Assembly: GCA_016700155.1 (NCBI GenBank)
Contig: CP065001.1
Coordinates: 2,294,001-2,358,000 of the forward strand
Direction: 5' to 3'
DNA from: Ignavibacteriales bacterium
GTDB lineage: Bacteria; Bacteroidota; Ignavibacteria; Ignavibacteriales; Ignavibacteriaceae
DNA length: 64,000 nucleotides
The first letter of the stretch is position 1. Each line of letters opens with the position of its first letter. The notes beneath the pieces were generated by a model, which was not told the DNA's origin, searched no databases, and worked only from the letters and a program-made list of their open reading frames with translations. Shown here in pieces: positions 16,160-25,415 of this stretch. The position numbers were made by a program, and so were the translations under genes.

Positions 16160-19100
16160 TTAAAAATATGCGCGCACTTCTGCACGTGCTGTATGAATAG
16201 CTTTACCGCCTCCCTGAATCCTGCCATCATAACTAACTGTCGATTGAAGATTTGCAGACAACCTGTAATCAAAATTTAGTCTCCAGAAATAATTTTTCCC
16301 TAACAGATTTCCGCCGGTCAATTCAAACGGCAGAAAGTTTTCATCCGTATTAGCAATCAGTTCATTTCTCTCAACCTCAACACGAAGTCTTCCGGAGCCG
16401 GCAAACGAAAGATTAAATCTTATTGATTGTGAATTAAGATCAATAATTGTTGGCTTTAACGGATAGCTGTCCTCGCTTTTTCCTACTTTAATTTTAAATC
16501 CAACTTCAATCATTTTGGCGGGACGGTAAGAAAAATCCGTGACAAAGTTGTTTGAATTTATCCGCCTTTTCCTGTTAGAATTTATCGGAGCGGAAACATT
16601 ATCATTTGTGTTGATAATTTCCGTCTGATTACTCACTTCCTGGATCATTCTGAATTTTATCCTCAAACTCCTTTCCCGGTTATAAGCGCGTTCAACACCG
16701 CCGCTGAACTGGTTCAAACTTTTTCGCTGATTAAACCTGATACGGAATGAAAGGTCCTGGTCATTTTCGTAAATTAAAATATCCTGTTGAATATAGTTAG
16801 AACCTCTTATAGTATTCTGTTCATTTTGAAATGCTGAAAAATCAAGTAAGTATATTTTTTTGTAATCTTCTTCCCTGCTGTTTTCTTCTATCCGCCAGAA
16901 TGTTTCTGTTGATAGAGCATTAAGTACACTACCTAAAATTCCTTTACCATCTGTTAATGCTGAAAAGTTTATTTTCCATCGCGTACTTGTTTTTAAATCT
17001 ATAACCGGAAATAACTCTTCAGTAGGAACAGTAAGTTGAACATAATCACCATCAAATAATGTCGGCTCAAAATCACTTTCATCTGCAATGCCGTTGTTGT
17101 TAAGATCACCGAGATATTTATAATTGCCCTGCCCTTGTTCAACACGGATAAACACCTTTTCCAGTTTCGCACTTCTTTGCGTTGATACTTCATAATACAA
17201 ATCGCCATTCATAAGTTGATCAAAAAATCTGAACCTGGATTGTGATCTGACAAGTATCGTTTCATTATCAAGAAGTCCATTCGCTTTAAATTCATCTGTG
17301 TATTTCTTTTTTCTCAGTGTCAGGCTTAATGTCGAATTAACTTCTTTTATAGATGAATATTCCATTTCATAATATTGTGCCCGTGACATTGATTCTTTTA
17401 CCAACAGTCCTGCAAGTGGAAAGTAATCATCTCTCAATGAATATTTGCCTGAGATTCTGAATCCTTCCAGTTCAATTATTTCGAGGTAAGGATTAACTTC
17501 ATAAAATTTAAGACTGCCTGAAATAAGAGAATCAATATTTTTTCTTTTATCAAGTTTATCTTCAGCTAAAAATTCAAGCCCCGGTTTAAGTTTCCAGTAA
17601 GTATAAAATGCATTCCCTTTTTGTCGTAACCATTTACTGGTGAGTGAAATATTTTTTGAATTTACATAATCGACGTTATACTCAATGTTGAATATACTTC
17701 TGTCAGTGAATCTGACGGTATTATTATACCTATCAGAAGCAAAATCACTTCCGGTTCTTAAAAGTCCAAGGGTGGAGTTGATGGTTAGCAATTCATTCGG
17801 CAACAGAGTAACACTGAATTCTCTTAGTTGTTCATTCTGACGACTTGATGTTAATCCTGAATTATAATTCCTGTTGAACTCTACATCGTTGAATCTGTCG
17901 GGAGAAGTGAACCTGTCCTGTATAAACCTGTCTTTGTAGGAAAACCCGATTCGACCGAGACTCAGTTTCCCGATTTCAACTTCGCGAGGATCGGCTTTAA
18001 GAAAAATATTTCTCGCGTGACCATAATTATCACCATCATCTCCGGATGAAAATAAATTCCTGTCCCAAAGACTTCCGGCGTACTCCAGACTTAGAGATAC
18101 ACCCTCCCAGGGCTTAATATCGAGAACGATATTTGCGAATTGTTTTGATTCAGGCATTGGTAGAAATATCACCGGCATATAATTTCCCTGCCCGATACCA
18201 ATGAACCTGTAGTTGCCCAAACTTTCACGGATGTAATCGCCCTGCTGTTCACCTACATAACTGAACGATGCATTGTAAAGTGAAAGTGAATCACCGGGAC
18301 TGTATTTGTAATAGGTATAATTCAAACCATTAATAAGTGTGTCAATTCTTTGGTAAAGACCTCTCACAACTCCCAAAGAATCAGGCGTTGCAAGCGACAC
18401 ACCGGATTTAACTGCCTTATTCCTGTCATCACCTGCGTTACCAAGAAATACTTTATCCGAATCTAATAAAATTATATCAAGTGGTGAATCTTTATCATCA
18501 CCTTCACGCAGGTACTGAACTTTAATTCCGAGTTTGTTTTCAAAGAACTGGCTTTGAACTCCTGTTCCGAAAATATTTCGTGCATACTGCCTGTCGGTAT
18601 ATTCAAAGTCTACAGAAATTCTGCTGGCAGCGGTAATAAGTCTGGTTGGAGTAAAAGTTATTCTTGCAGTTGAATAGTCAATTGTAAAATCATTCGCTTC
18701 ACCGCGCCGCATTTCAATTCCGTCTAGGAATACTTTTTCACTGCCGGCTATGATTATAATATCACGTTCATTATTAAGTCCCGTCAACCTGTAAGGTCCC
18801 TGAACTCCATCAGTTCCATTAAATGTATTTGAATTAAATTTCCCTTTTGAACTTGCGATTGAAACGTAAGCGTTATGACCTTCATAATTAAATTCACCCA
18901 TTAGTCCTTGCAGCTTTCTGTCAATCAAACCAAACTCGCCGTATCTTTTTTGAAGCTGATAGTCTCCAAAAGTACCAACAGCGTTTTTATGCTTCAGTTG
19001 AATAAAAACTTTGTCAAGTTCTTCCAGGCGCTCCGTATTTCCTTCCGGTTGAATCGGAGTATTTTCGTCGGTGACTGCGGCAACTACTTCTATTTCATCA

Positions 19101-19633
19101 GAAAGTTTACCTGAGAGTTGAAGTCTTAAACCGCTGTTAAGTGAAAAATCTTTTGTGGTTCCGACTGTAAATCCGCGAACAAGTGTTCCGCTCTTTTCAA
19201 TGTTTGAACCAAATATTGCATCTGATGAAAGGAATGACGATTCGGTAGTTGCCACTCGGATAGTATCGCCTGAAGTTTCATCGTCTCGAATTACAAGTAT
19301 TCGCTTTTTATATTCCTTTTGCAGTGAAAGTCTTAATGTCTGGTATGTTACGATGATAGTATCGAATACAGAATATGCAAGTGTATCTGAAAGTGAAAAA
19401 GTTGAAGTAGAATATGAAATCGAATATGATGATCGGGGCAGCACTGCACCTCTAAGCAATATTGATTCCGAAAACGGAATTACAGTAATACTGTTAAGGT
19501 GATATTTATTTTCAAAGTTGATTGACAGGGTATCAGTAACATACTTTGTGGAGTATTCCGACTGAGCGAAAGTCACACAACAAGAAACTGAAAATAAAAA
19601 AATGATAAGGAAATGCTTTGGATACCGCTTCAA
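16160..19633 (-). CDS. Very large exported beta-rich surface or outer-membrane protein, function unknown
   Basis: A 1157-residue protein with a signal peptide (about 1-23, ending VTFAQS). I cannot assign a known function. The region about 150-215, with RGFTVGTTKDFSLNSGLRLQ and NTERLEELDKVFIQLKH, is vaguely reminiscent of the plug-like parts of SprA-type surface proteins, but it is far shorter than SprA (about 2,400 residues). The rest is dominated by alternating hydrophobic and polar strands rich in Tyr, Phe, Arg and Asn, and the chain ends in an aromatic residue (RAYF), as outer-membrane barrels do. A calcium-binding type loop, DLNNNGIADESDF, lies around residue 840. A barrel of many strands is likely. 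The gene precedes a Nudix gene. Confidence 0.75.
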   Translation of the reverse strand: MKRYPKHFLIIFLFSVSCCVTFAQSEYSTKYVTDTLSINFENKYHLNSITVIPFSESILLRGAVLPRSSYSISYSTSTFSLSDTLAYSVFDTIIVTYQTLRLSLQKEYKKRILVIRDDETSGDTIRVATTESSFLSSDAIFGSNIEKSGTLVRGFTVGTTKDFSLNSGLRLQLSGKLSDEIEVVAAVTDENTPIQPEGNTERLEELDKVFIQLKHKNAVGTFGDYQLQKRYGEFGLIDRKLQGLMGEFNYEGHNAYVSIASSKGKFNSNTFNGTDGVQGPYRLTGLNNERDIIIIAGSEKVFLDGIEMRRGEANDFTIDYSTARITFTPTRLITAASRISVDFEYTDRQYARNIFGTGVQSQFFENKLGIKVQYLREGDDKDSPLDIILLDSDKVFLGNAGDDRNKAVKSGVSLATPDSLGVVRGLYQRIDTLINGLNYTYYKYSPGDSLSLYNASFSYVGEQQGDYIRESLGNYRFIGIGQGNYMPVIFLPMPESKQFANIVLDIKPWEGVSLSLEYAGSLWDRNLFSSGDDGDNYGHARNIFLKADPREVEIGKLSLGRIGFSYKDRFIQDRFTSPDRFNDVEFNRNYNSGLTSSRQNEQLREFSVTLLPNELLTINSTLGLLRTGSDFASDRYNNTVRFTDRSIFNIEYNVDYVNSKNISLTSKWLRQKGNAFYTYWKLKPGLEFLAEDKLDKRKNIDSLISGSLKFYEVNPYLEIIELEGFRISGKYSLRDDYFPLAGLLVKESMSRAQYYEMEYSSIKEVNSTLSLTLRKKKYTDEFKANGLLDNETILVRSQSRFRFFDQLMNGDLYYEVSTQRSAKLEKVFIRVEQGQGNYKYLGDLNNNGIADESDFEPTLFDGDYVQLTVPTEELFPVIDLKTSTRWKINFSALTDGKGILGSVLNALSTETFWRIEENSREEDYKKIYLLDFSAFQNEQNTIRGSNYIQQDILIYENDQDLSFRIRFNQRKSLNQFSGGVERAYNRERSLRIKFRMIQEVSNQTEIINTNDNVSAPINSNRKRRINSNNFVTDFSYRPAKMIEVGFKIKVGKSEDSYPLKPTIIDLNSQSIRFNLSFAGSGRLRVEVERNELIANTDENFLPFELTGGNLLGKNYFWRLNFDYRLSANLQSTVSYDGRIQGGGKAIHTARAEVRAYF

Positions 19634-19722
19634 TACATAATTCAGATTTGTTTATACGAAATCTAAATTTCATTCATTCGTTAAGCAAGTCTATATTGGT
19701 GATAGTCACTTCAACAGTATGA

Positions 19723-20700
19723 CTATAAATGGCATTCAAGATAGTTTTCACAAATTCTTTTCATCGCTGTGTTGGATGAATTAAACGCCCAGATGATCGA
19801 TCCGCCTTTTTTTCCGGCACTTAAATCGCCGGTTAAAAACATTCCGGGAACTGATGTTTCATAGCCTTCTTTTAATACCGGATTAGGTCCATCAAAATCA
19901 ATCCCAATTAATTTTAAAAAATTCTCCGGTGTCGAACCGCCCAGTGCATAAACGATACTGTCAAACGTCATATTAGTAGAGTCAGTGAAGATAACTTTCG
20001 GCTTCCCGGCATCATCTTCAACTGATGAAATGTTAGTCCCTAGCAAGAGTTTGAGTTTACTACTTGTCTGTAATTGAAGTAAACTCTCTTTGTTAATTGA
20101 ATTCATTCTTGTGAATTCATTTTGGCGATAACTTAGTGTGACTTCATTATTACACTGAACAAGATACTGACAATACTCAGAAGCCGAATCGCCGCCTCCC
20201 ACTACCAATACTTTTGAAGATCTGATCTCCTTTGATGTCAGATCATAAAGAATTTTTTCGTTAAGTGCTATGGGAATTTTGTAGTCCGGCTTGTTAGGTT
20301 TACCAAGAATTCCAACAGACACAACGATAACTTTTGATTCATACTGAAGTTTATCTGTCACTAACGTAAATAACTGACTTTGCTCATCCCTGGAAATTTT
20401 ATAGACAGTTTCATTGTAGTTGACGGTTAGATTATTCTCAGCGATTACTTTATCAAGGAATGATACGGTTTGTTCTTTAGTTGAATCCGTCAGGCACATT
20501 ACACCTGTACAGGCAGCTGCGAATCCCTTGTAGTTAGCTGTAACAAGTTTATTTTCCGGATAAAATTTTTTGATTGTGAATGAATGTTCAGCAGCTTTTT
20601 CAATGATAAGAATTTTTTCTACAGCAATGCCTGAATGTATTGCCTCGGCTGCCATGCTGATGCCCGCCGGACCGGCTCCAATAATTATTATGTCATACAT
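19723..20700 (-). CDS. FAD/NAD(P)-dependent oxidoreductase, thioredoxin reductase-like fold without CxxC
   Basis: A 325-residue two-dinucleotide-domain flavoprotein. GAGPAG at 8-13 binds FAD, VVGGGDSASE at 166-175 binds NAD(P)H, and a C-terminal LTGDLSAGKKGGSIIWAF closes the FAD site. The central domain has no CxxC redox pair, so it is not a classical thioredoxin reductase. It fits the YpdA-like or ferredoxin-NADP reductase-like group; a role in reducing a low-molecular-weight disulfide or a ferredoxin is possible. It lies 84 bases downstream of the exporter operon and may be read through from it. The electron acceptor is unknown. Confidence 0.82.
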   Translation of the reverse strand: MYDIIIIGAGPAGISMAAEAIHSGIAVEKILIIEKAAEHSFTIKKFYPENKLVTANYKGFAAACTGVMCLTDSTKEQTVSFLDKVIAENNLTVNYNETVYKISRDEQSQLFTLVTDKLQYESKVIVVSVGILGKPNKPDYKIPIALNEKILYDLTSKEIRSSKVLVVGGGDSASEYCQYLVQCNNEVTLSYRQNEFTRMNSINKESLLQLQTSSKLKLLLGTNISSVEDDAGKPKVIFTDSTNMTFDSIVYALGGSTPENFLKLIGIDFDGPNPVLKEGYETSVPGMFLTGDLSAGKKGGSIIWAFNSSNTAMKRICENYLECHL

Positions 20701-20784
20701 TATCTCTCCCTTAAAATTATAATTGTTTAACTATATAGTCTTCACAAACAGATAAGAAGGGACAGTGTTTACAAAAAATTTATA

Positions 20785-22008
20785 TCATTCATACCTCAGA
20801 GCTTCGATCGGATCAAGATTAGCTGCTTTGTATGCAGGATAAGTCCCGAATAAAACTCCGACAAATATGCAAAGTGACAATCCGATCATTACCCAGTCAT
20901 AAGGGATTGCGGTTTGTGCACTTAAAAAACTACCCGCTAAATTTCCAACAGATATACCGATTATTATTCCGACGATGCCGCCAAGCAGACATAAAAAAAC
21001 TGCTTCAAACAAAAATTGTAGAAGTATATTTTTTTTATTTGCGCCAACTGCTTTCCTGATTCCAATCTCGCGAGTCCGTTCAGTTACGGTGACAAGCATG
21101 ATATTCATTATACCAACACCTGCGGCGATTAACGCAATTAAGGAGACAACCAATGCGCCAATTTTTATTCCGCCGGTTATATCGTTAACCTGACCAATCA
21201 CTGATTCATTACTGAAAATATCAAAATCATTATCCTGGTTCGGCATAACTTTTCTGATCTTTCTCATATATCCTATAGCTGATTCGATTGTACTTTCATA
21301 AAGCTCACTGTTGTAGGCCATCACCGTTATATCAACGCTTGAAGAGCGTCTTCCGTAGAATGATTGAAATGTAGTTATAGGAATTACTATATAGTTATCC
21401 TGGGATTGACCAAAAAATTCAGGACGTTTTTTTATCGTACCGATAACTCTCATTGGCTTGCCATCCATTCTAATGGTTTGTCCAATGGGATCAGCGTTAT
21501 AAAAAAGTTTTTCAACAATTGCATGTCCTAACACGCATACGTCCGATGAGTAATCAATTTCATTATTTCTGAATTCCCTGCCTTCATCAATTTCAAGATT
21601 TAGAGTACTGTACACACCCTGTGTTACACCAACACAATAAATATTCGGGTTTGTTTGCTCACTTCCAAATTTGACAACTTTGCCGCCCTGCCCCTGCATA
21701 GCACCGACAATCTTTGCCTCGTTCATCAATTCTTCAAACCTGTAAAAATCATCAAGTGTAATGTCTTTACGGTTGCGGTACTTTTCCCAGTCTCCGCCGT
21801 GTATGGCGGGAAATTTTCTTATCTCAAAAGTATTTTTACTTAAAAACTGAAAGCCGTTTTCAATCGTATTCTGAAGCATTGTTATAACTGTCATAACAAC
21901 GATGATTGAAAAAATACCTACAACAATTCCAAGTACTGTTAAGAGGGTTCTAAGCCGGTTTGTTTTTAAGGAATCTAAGGCAAGCAGAAAGAGTTGTCTA
22001 ATCTTCAT
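20785..22008 (-). CDS. MacB-type ABC permease 1 (FtsX family)
   Basis: A 407-residue inner-membrane subunit of a MacAB-like efflux system. It has one N-terminal membrane helix (about 18-45, after KTNRLRTLLTVLGIVVG), a MacB periplasmic domain (about 46-280) and three C-terminal helices, including GIMNIMLVTVTERTREIGIR and GTYPAYKAANLDPIEALRYE. It is closely similar to the next permease upstream, with long identical blocks in both ends, which points to a recent duplication. It lacks its own ATPase domain. It is the last of three permeases served by one ATPase gene. A 116-base AT-rich gap with an inverted repeat separates it from permease 2, so its expression may be lower. Confidence 0.9.
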   Translation of the reverse strand: MKIRQLFLLALDSLKTNRLRTLLTVLGIVVGIFSIIVVMTVITMLQNTIENGFQFLSKNTFEIRKFPAIHGGDWEKYRNRKDITLDDFYRFEELMNEAKIVGAMQGQGGKVVKFGSEQTNPNIYCVGVTQGVYSTLNLEIDEGREFRNNEIDYSSDVCVLGHAIVEKLFYNADPIGQTIRMDGKPMRVIGTIKKRPEFFGQSQDNYIVIPITTFQSFYGRRSSSVDITVMAYNSELYESTIESAIGYMRKIRKVMPNQDNDFDIFSNESVIGQVNDITGGIKIGALVVSLIALIAAGVGIMNIMLVTVTERTREIGIRKAVGANKKNILLQFLFEAVFLCLLGGIVGIIIGISVGNLAGSFLSAQTAIPYDWVMIGLSLCIFVGVLFGTYPAYKAANLDPIEALRYE

Positions 22009-22064
22009 TTTATCCCCCTGGATAATAATCTGAATATCATTGAGTATTCAACTAAAATATCATC

Positions 22065-22100
22065 AAAAAAATTCTTACAGTGAAATTAAAGAATTTTTTT
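22065..22100. repeat. AT-rich inverted repeat between permease genes
   Basis: AAAAAAATTCTT (22065-22076) is the exact reverse complement of AAGAATTTTTTT (22089-22100), with a 12-base spacer. On either strand the transcript would fold into a 12-bp hairpin ending in seven U. It could act as a weak terminator or attenuator before permease 1. The low GC content makes this uncertain. Confidence 0.5.
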
Positions 22101-22124
22101 GGAGCAGTAAACTACCGAAAAAAA

Positions 22125-23363
22125 TTATTCGTACCTGAGAGCTTCTATCGGATCAAGATTTGCAGCTTTATATGCAGGATAAGTTCCGAATAAAACACCT
22201 ACAAATACACAAAGTGATAAACCAATCATAACCCAGTCATAAGGAATTGCAGTTTGTGCATTCAGCAATCCACCGGCAAGATTACCTATACTCACACCGA
22301 TAATTATTCCGATCAATCCGCCGAGTATACATAGTGTTATGGCTTCAATTAAAAATTGGGCAAGTATATTTATTTTTTTTGCACCGATAGCTTTTCTTAT
22401 ACCAATTTCTCTCGTTCTTTCAGTAACTGATACAAGCATAATATTCATTATACCAACGCCGGCGGCTAATAAGGCTATAATCGATACAACGAGCGCACCT
22501 ATTTTAACTCCACCTGTAATTTCATTTATTTGTCCGATTATGGATTCATTGCTGAAAATATCAAAATCATTTTCTTCACCTGCTCCGACTTTTCTTATTG
22601 TTCTCATATAACCAATTGCAGCTTCGATCGTTGCATCATAGTCCTGTTTGCTGTAAGACATAACAGTTATGTTAACGCTCCGGCTTCGTTTTCCGTAAAT
22701 GGATTGAAATGTTGTGATAGGCATTACAATATAATTGTCACGGCTTTCACCGAATAGCTGCGGCTGTTTTTCAAGCACACCGATAACCTGCATAGGTTTT
22801 CCATCAACTCTTATAACCTGGTTAACAGGACTGACAGAAGTAAAAAGTTTTTCAACTATATCTTGTCCTATTAGGCAAACATCATTTGAATATTCGATGT
22901 CAGTTTCTCTAAAGTCCCTTCCGAATTCAACTATCCAGTTGTTTGTTTGAACTGCACCTGTGGTAACACCGGCTATCTGGATATTCGGATTTGTTTCTTT
23001 GTTTCCAAACTTGATTACTTTACCAAACTGCCATTGTTCTGCACCAATGTGTTTAGCTTGCGTTAGCAGACCAGTCAGTCTTTGATAATCTTCGAGTGTG
23101 ATATCTTTTCTGTTTCTGAATCGATCCCTTGAACCGGGACCACCGCCCTGCATGACAGGCCATTTCTGAATTTGAAATGTATTTTTGTTTAGCTGCGAAA
23201 CACCATTTTCAATACTCGATTGAAGCATGGTTATGATCGTCATAATAACAATGATTGAAAATATACCGACAACTACACCAAGTACAGTTAACATAGTCCT
23301 GAGACGGTTGGTCTTAAGCGACTCCAACGACATTGTGATCACTTGTTGAAATTTCATATTCAC
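22125..23363 (-). CDS. MacB-type ABC permease 2 (FtsX family)
   Basis: A 412-residue permease with the same plan as its neighbour: helix at about 20-48, periplasmic MacB domain, and three C-terminal helices. It shares exact runs with permease 1, such as SLKTNRLRTMLTVLG (one change) and the last 20 residues. The periplasmic domains differ more, for example in the stretch KWPVMQGGGPGSRDRFRNRK. Divergence concentrated in the substrate-facing domain would fit two permeases that form heterodimers or handle different cargo. The start lies 31 bases after the permease 3 stop. It has no ATPase domain of its own. Confidence 0.9.
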   Translation of the reverse strand: MNMKFQQVITMSLESLKTNRLRTMLTVLGVVVGIFSIIVIMTIITMLQSSIENGVSQLNKNTFQIQKWPVMQGGGPGSRDRFRNRKDITLEDYQRLTGLLTQAKHIGAEQWQFGKVIKFGNKETNPNIQIAGVTTGAVQTNNWIVEFGRDFRETDIEYSNDVCLIGQDIVEKLFTSVSPVNQVIRVDGKPMQVIGVLEKQPQLFGESRDNYIVMPITTFQSIYGKRSRSVNITVMSYSKQDYDATIEAAIGYMRTIRKVGAGEENDFDIFSNESIIGQINEITGGVKIGALVVSIIALLAAGVGIMNIMLVSVTERTREIGIRKAIGAKKINILAQFLIEAITLCILGGLIGIIIGVSIGNLAGGLLNAQTAIPYDWVMIGLSLCVFVGVLFGTYPAYKAANLDPIEALRYE

Positions 23364-23394
23364 CTCATCCTGGTTACATTGTCAAAAGATTATT

Positions 23395-24630
23395 TTACTC
23401 ATATCGCAACGCATCTACCGGATCCATTTTAGCTGCTGTGTATGCGGGCGCAAACCCTGCTACTACACCGGTAATTATAGAAATTATAATTGCAATAAAT
23501 ACCGAATCATATTGAACAGAGGTAGGAATAAACTGGTTTACCATCATGCTTAATAATACTGCGAACAGAAGTCCAACAAGTCCACCCATCAAACATATTG
23601 TTGAAGATTCAAAGATAAACTGACCGAGTATAGTTCGTCGCTTAGCCCCGATCGCTTTCCTTAGTCCAATCTCTTTGGTTCTTTCTTTTACTGAAACGAA
23701 CATTATGTTCATGATTCCAATTGCGCCGACGAAAAGTGAAAGTCCTGTGATGAACAAACCTGCTATCTGTATAACACCTACAACAGAATTGTAATTATCC
23801 ATCAATCCTTCCTGCTGGTTAATTGAAAAATCATTTTCCTCATGGTATGCAAGACCTCTTATCTGCCGCATAATTCCTTCCGCTTCAGCTTTCGTCTCTT
23901 CAACCATCGCAGGGTTTTGTGCACGGACATTTATCGTAATGGATCGCCATGATTGACCAAGAAAATTCTTAAAGATTGTGCCTATCGGAACGAAGACCTG
24001 ATTATCCGGATTGAAACTTCCGAGTATAAAGCTACCTTGTTCTGCAAGGACACCGACTACTTTAAAGTTTACGCCACCGATTTTAATAGTTTTATCAAGG
24101 GCATCGCCACGGGGAAAAAGATTTTTTGATATTTCACTTCCGATTACTGCAACGTATCGTGAGCCCTTACTTTCAATCTCTGAATAGAATCTTCCCAAAT
24201 CAAAAGTAAAATTTGTGGTCTTTACATAATCGGCGGTTGAACCGTTTAGAAAGACACTCTCCACTCTTCTGTCACCGAACTTAATCGTCTGCCTGCTGTT
24301 TATAACAGGTGCGGTTGCCAGCGGAAGCCTTGCCATTTCTTTAAATCTTTCAAAGTCTTCCATTTTTATATTTCTTCTATTACGCAGTTTCCACCATTCT
24401 TCATTTGAAAACCACGCCCACTTATCAATATACAGGACATCGGAGCCTAAAGCACTGATTCCGTTCTGAAATGAGTTATCAATTCCCTTAATAGCTGTAG
24501 TCATCACAACAACTGAAGTTACACCAATAACAATTCCAAGCATGGTCAGAGCAGATCTTATTTTGTTAGCCCGGATTGCTCTCAAAGCTATCATAATACT
24601 TTCACGAATCTCAAATCCAATGTGTCTCAT
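23395..24630 (-). CDS. MacB-type ABC permease 3 (FtsX family)
   Basis: A 411-residue permease and the most divergent of the three. It has an N-terminal helix (about 20-45, with RANKIRSALTMLGIVIGVTS), a periplasmic domain with short insertions unlike the other two, and C-terminal helices with GIMNIMFVSVKERTKEIGLR and a final MDPVDALRYE. It follows the ATPase gene by 54 bases. Because it is the closest to the ATPase and the least like the others, it is probably the ancestral partner, with permeases 1 and 2 added later. The cargo may be a lipid, peptide or small-molecule export substrate; the sequence does not show which. Confidence 0.9.
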   Translation of the reverse strand: MRHIGFEIRESIMIALRAIRANKIRSALTMLGIVIGVTSVVVMTTAIKGIDNSFQNGISALGSDVLYIDKWAWFSNEEWWKLRNRRNIKMEDFERFKEMARLPLATAPVINSRQTIKFGDRRVESVFLNGSTADYVKTTNFTFDLGRFYSEIESKGSRYVAVIGSEISKNLFPRGDALDKTIKIGGVNFKVVGVLAEQGSFILGSFNPDNQVFVPIGTIFKNFLGQSWRSITINVRAQNPAMVEETKAEAEGIMRQIRGLAYHEENDFSINQQEGLMDNYNSVVGVIQIAGLFITGLSLFVGAIGIMNIMFVSVKERTKEIGLRKAIGAKRRTILGQFIFESSTICLMGGLVGLLFAVLLSMMVNQFIPTSVQYDSVFIAIIISIITGVVAGFAPAYTAAKMDPVDALRYE

Positions 24631-24684
24631 GGTGTCCTCTTACTAACAATTGTTAATTCGTTGATTAATACCGGATCAAAAATA

Positions 24685-25404
24685 TTATTCAACTGCTGCT
24701 TTCATTTTAGGTATATAACGATTTGAAACTATTTCATCTTTCTCTATCAGACCGTCTTTTATTCTGATAATTCTTGCAGCGTGTTCAGCAATATATTCTT
24801 CGTGTGTTACAAGGATTATAGTGTTGCCTCTTTCATATATCTCATTGAAAAGAAGCATGATCTCCTCACCTGTTTTGGAATCCAAGTTTCCTGTCGGTTC
24901 ATCCGCAAGTATTATTGAGGGACTGGTTACTAATGCACGCGCAATTGCAACTCTCTGTCTTTGTCCGCCTGAGAGTTCGTTTGGTTTGTGGTGCATCCTA
25001 TCTCCAAGACCTACATCCTGAAGTGCCTGCTCGGCTCTTGCACGCCGTTCTGAATGAGGAATTCCCGCATATATCAAGGGCAATTCAACATTATGAATAG
25101 CATCTGAACGTGAGAGAAGATTAAACGTCTGGAATACAAAACCGATTTCTTTATTTCTTATCCTCGCAAGATCATTATCAGTCATTTCACTTACGCTGAT
25201 CCCTCTGAAATCATATTTGCCTGAAGTAGGTGTGTCCAGACATCCGAGCATATTCATTAATGTAGACTTTCCGGAACCCGAAGGTCCCATGATCGCCACA
25301 TACTCATTTTTATTTATTTGTAATGAAACATCGCGAAGCGCAAAAACCTCTTCCGAGCCTACCTGGTAAACCTTTGCGATATGTTCAATATTAATTATGT
25401 TCAT
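24685..25404 (-). CDS. ABC transporter ATP-binding protein, MacB/LolD type
   Basis: A 239-residue ATPase that drives the three downstream permeases. All catalytic motifs are canonical: Walker A GPSGSGKST at 40-48, Q-loop in GFVFQTFNLL, signature LSGGQRQRVAIARAL, Walker B IILADEPTGNLDS and switch His in LVTHEEYIAEHA. The pattern LADEPTGNLDS is typical of the MacB/LolD/FtsE class, which uses mechanical force on periplasmic substrates instead of importing solutes. It follows the adaptor gene by 11 bases. It is an in-window contrast to the altered ATPase at 7813-8613. Confidence 0.94.
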   Translation of the reverse strand: MNIINIEHIAKVYQVGSEEVFALRDVSLQINKNEYVAIMGPSGSGKSTLMNMLGCLDTPTSGKYDFRGISVSEMTDNDLARIRNKEIGFVFQTFNLLSRSDAIHNVELPLIYAGIPHSERRARAEQALQDVGLGDRMHHKPNELSGGQRQRVAIARALVTSPSIILADEPTGNLDSKTGEEIMLLFNEIYERGNTIILVTHEEYIAEHAARIIRIKDGLIEKDEIVSNRYIPKMKAAVE

Positions 25405-25415
25405 TTCTCATCCCA

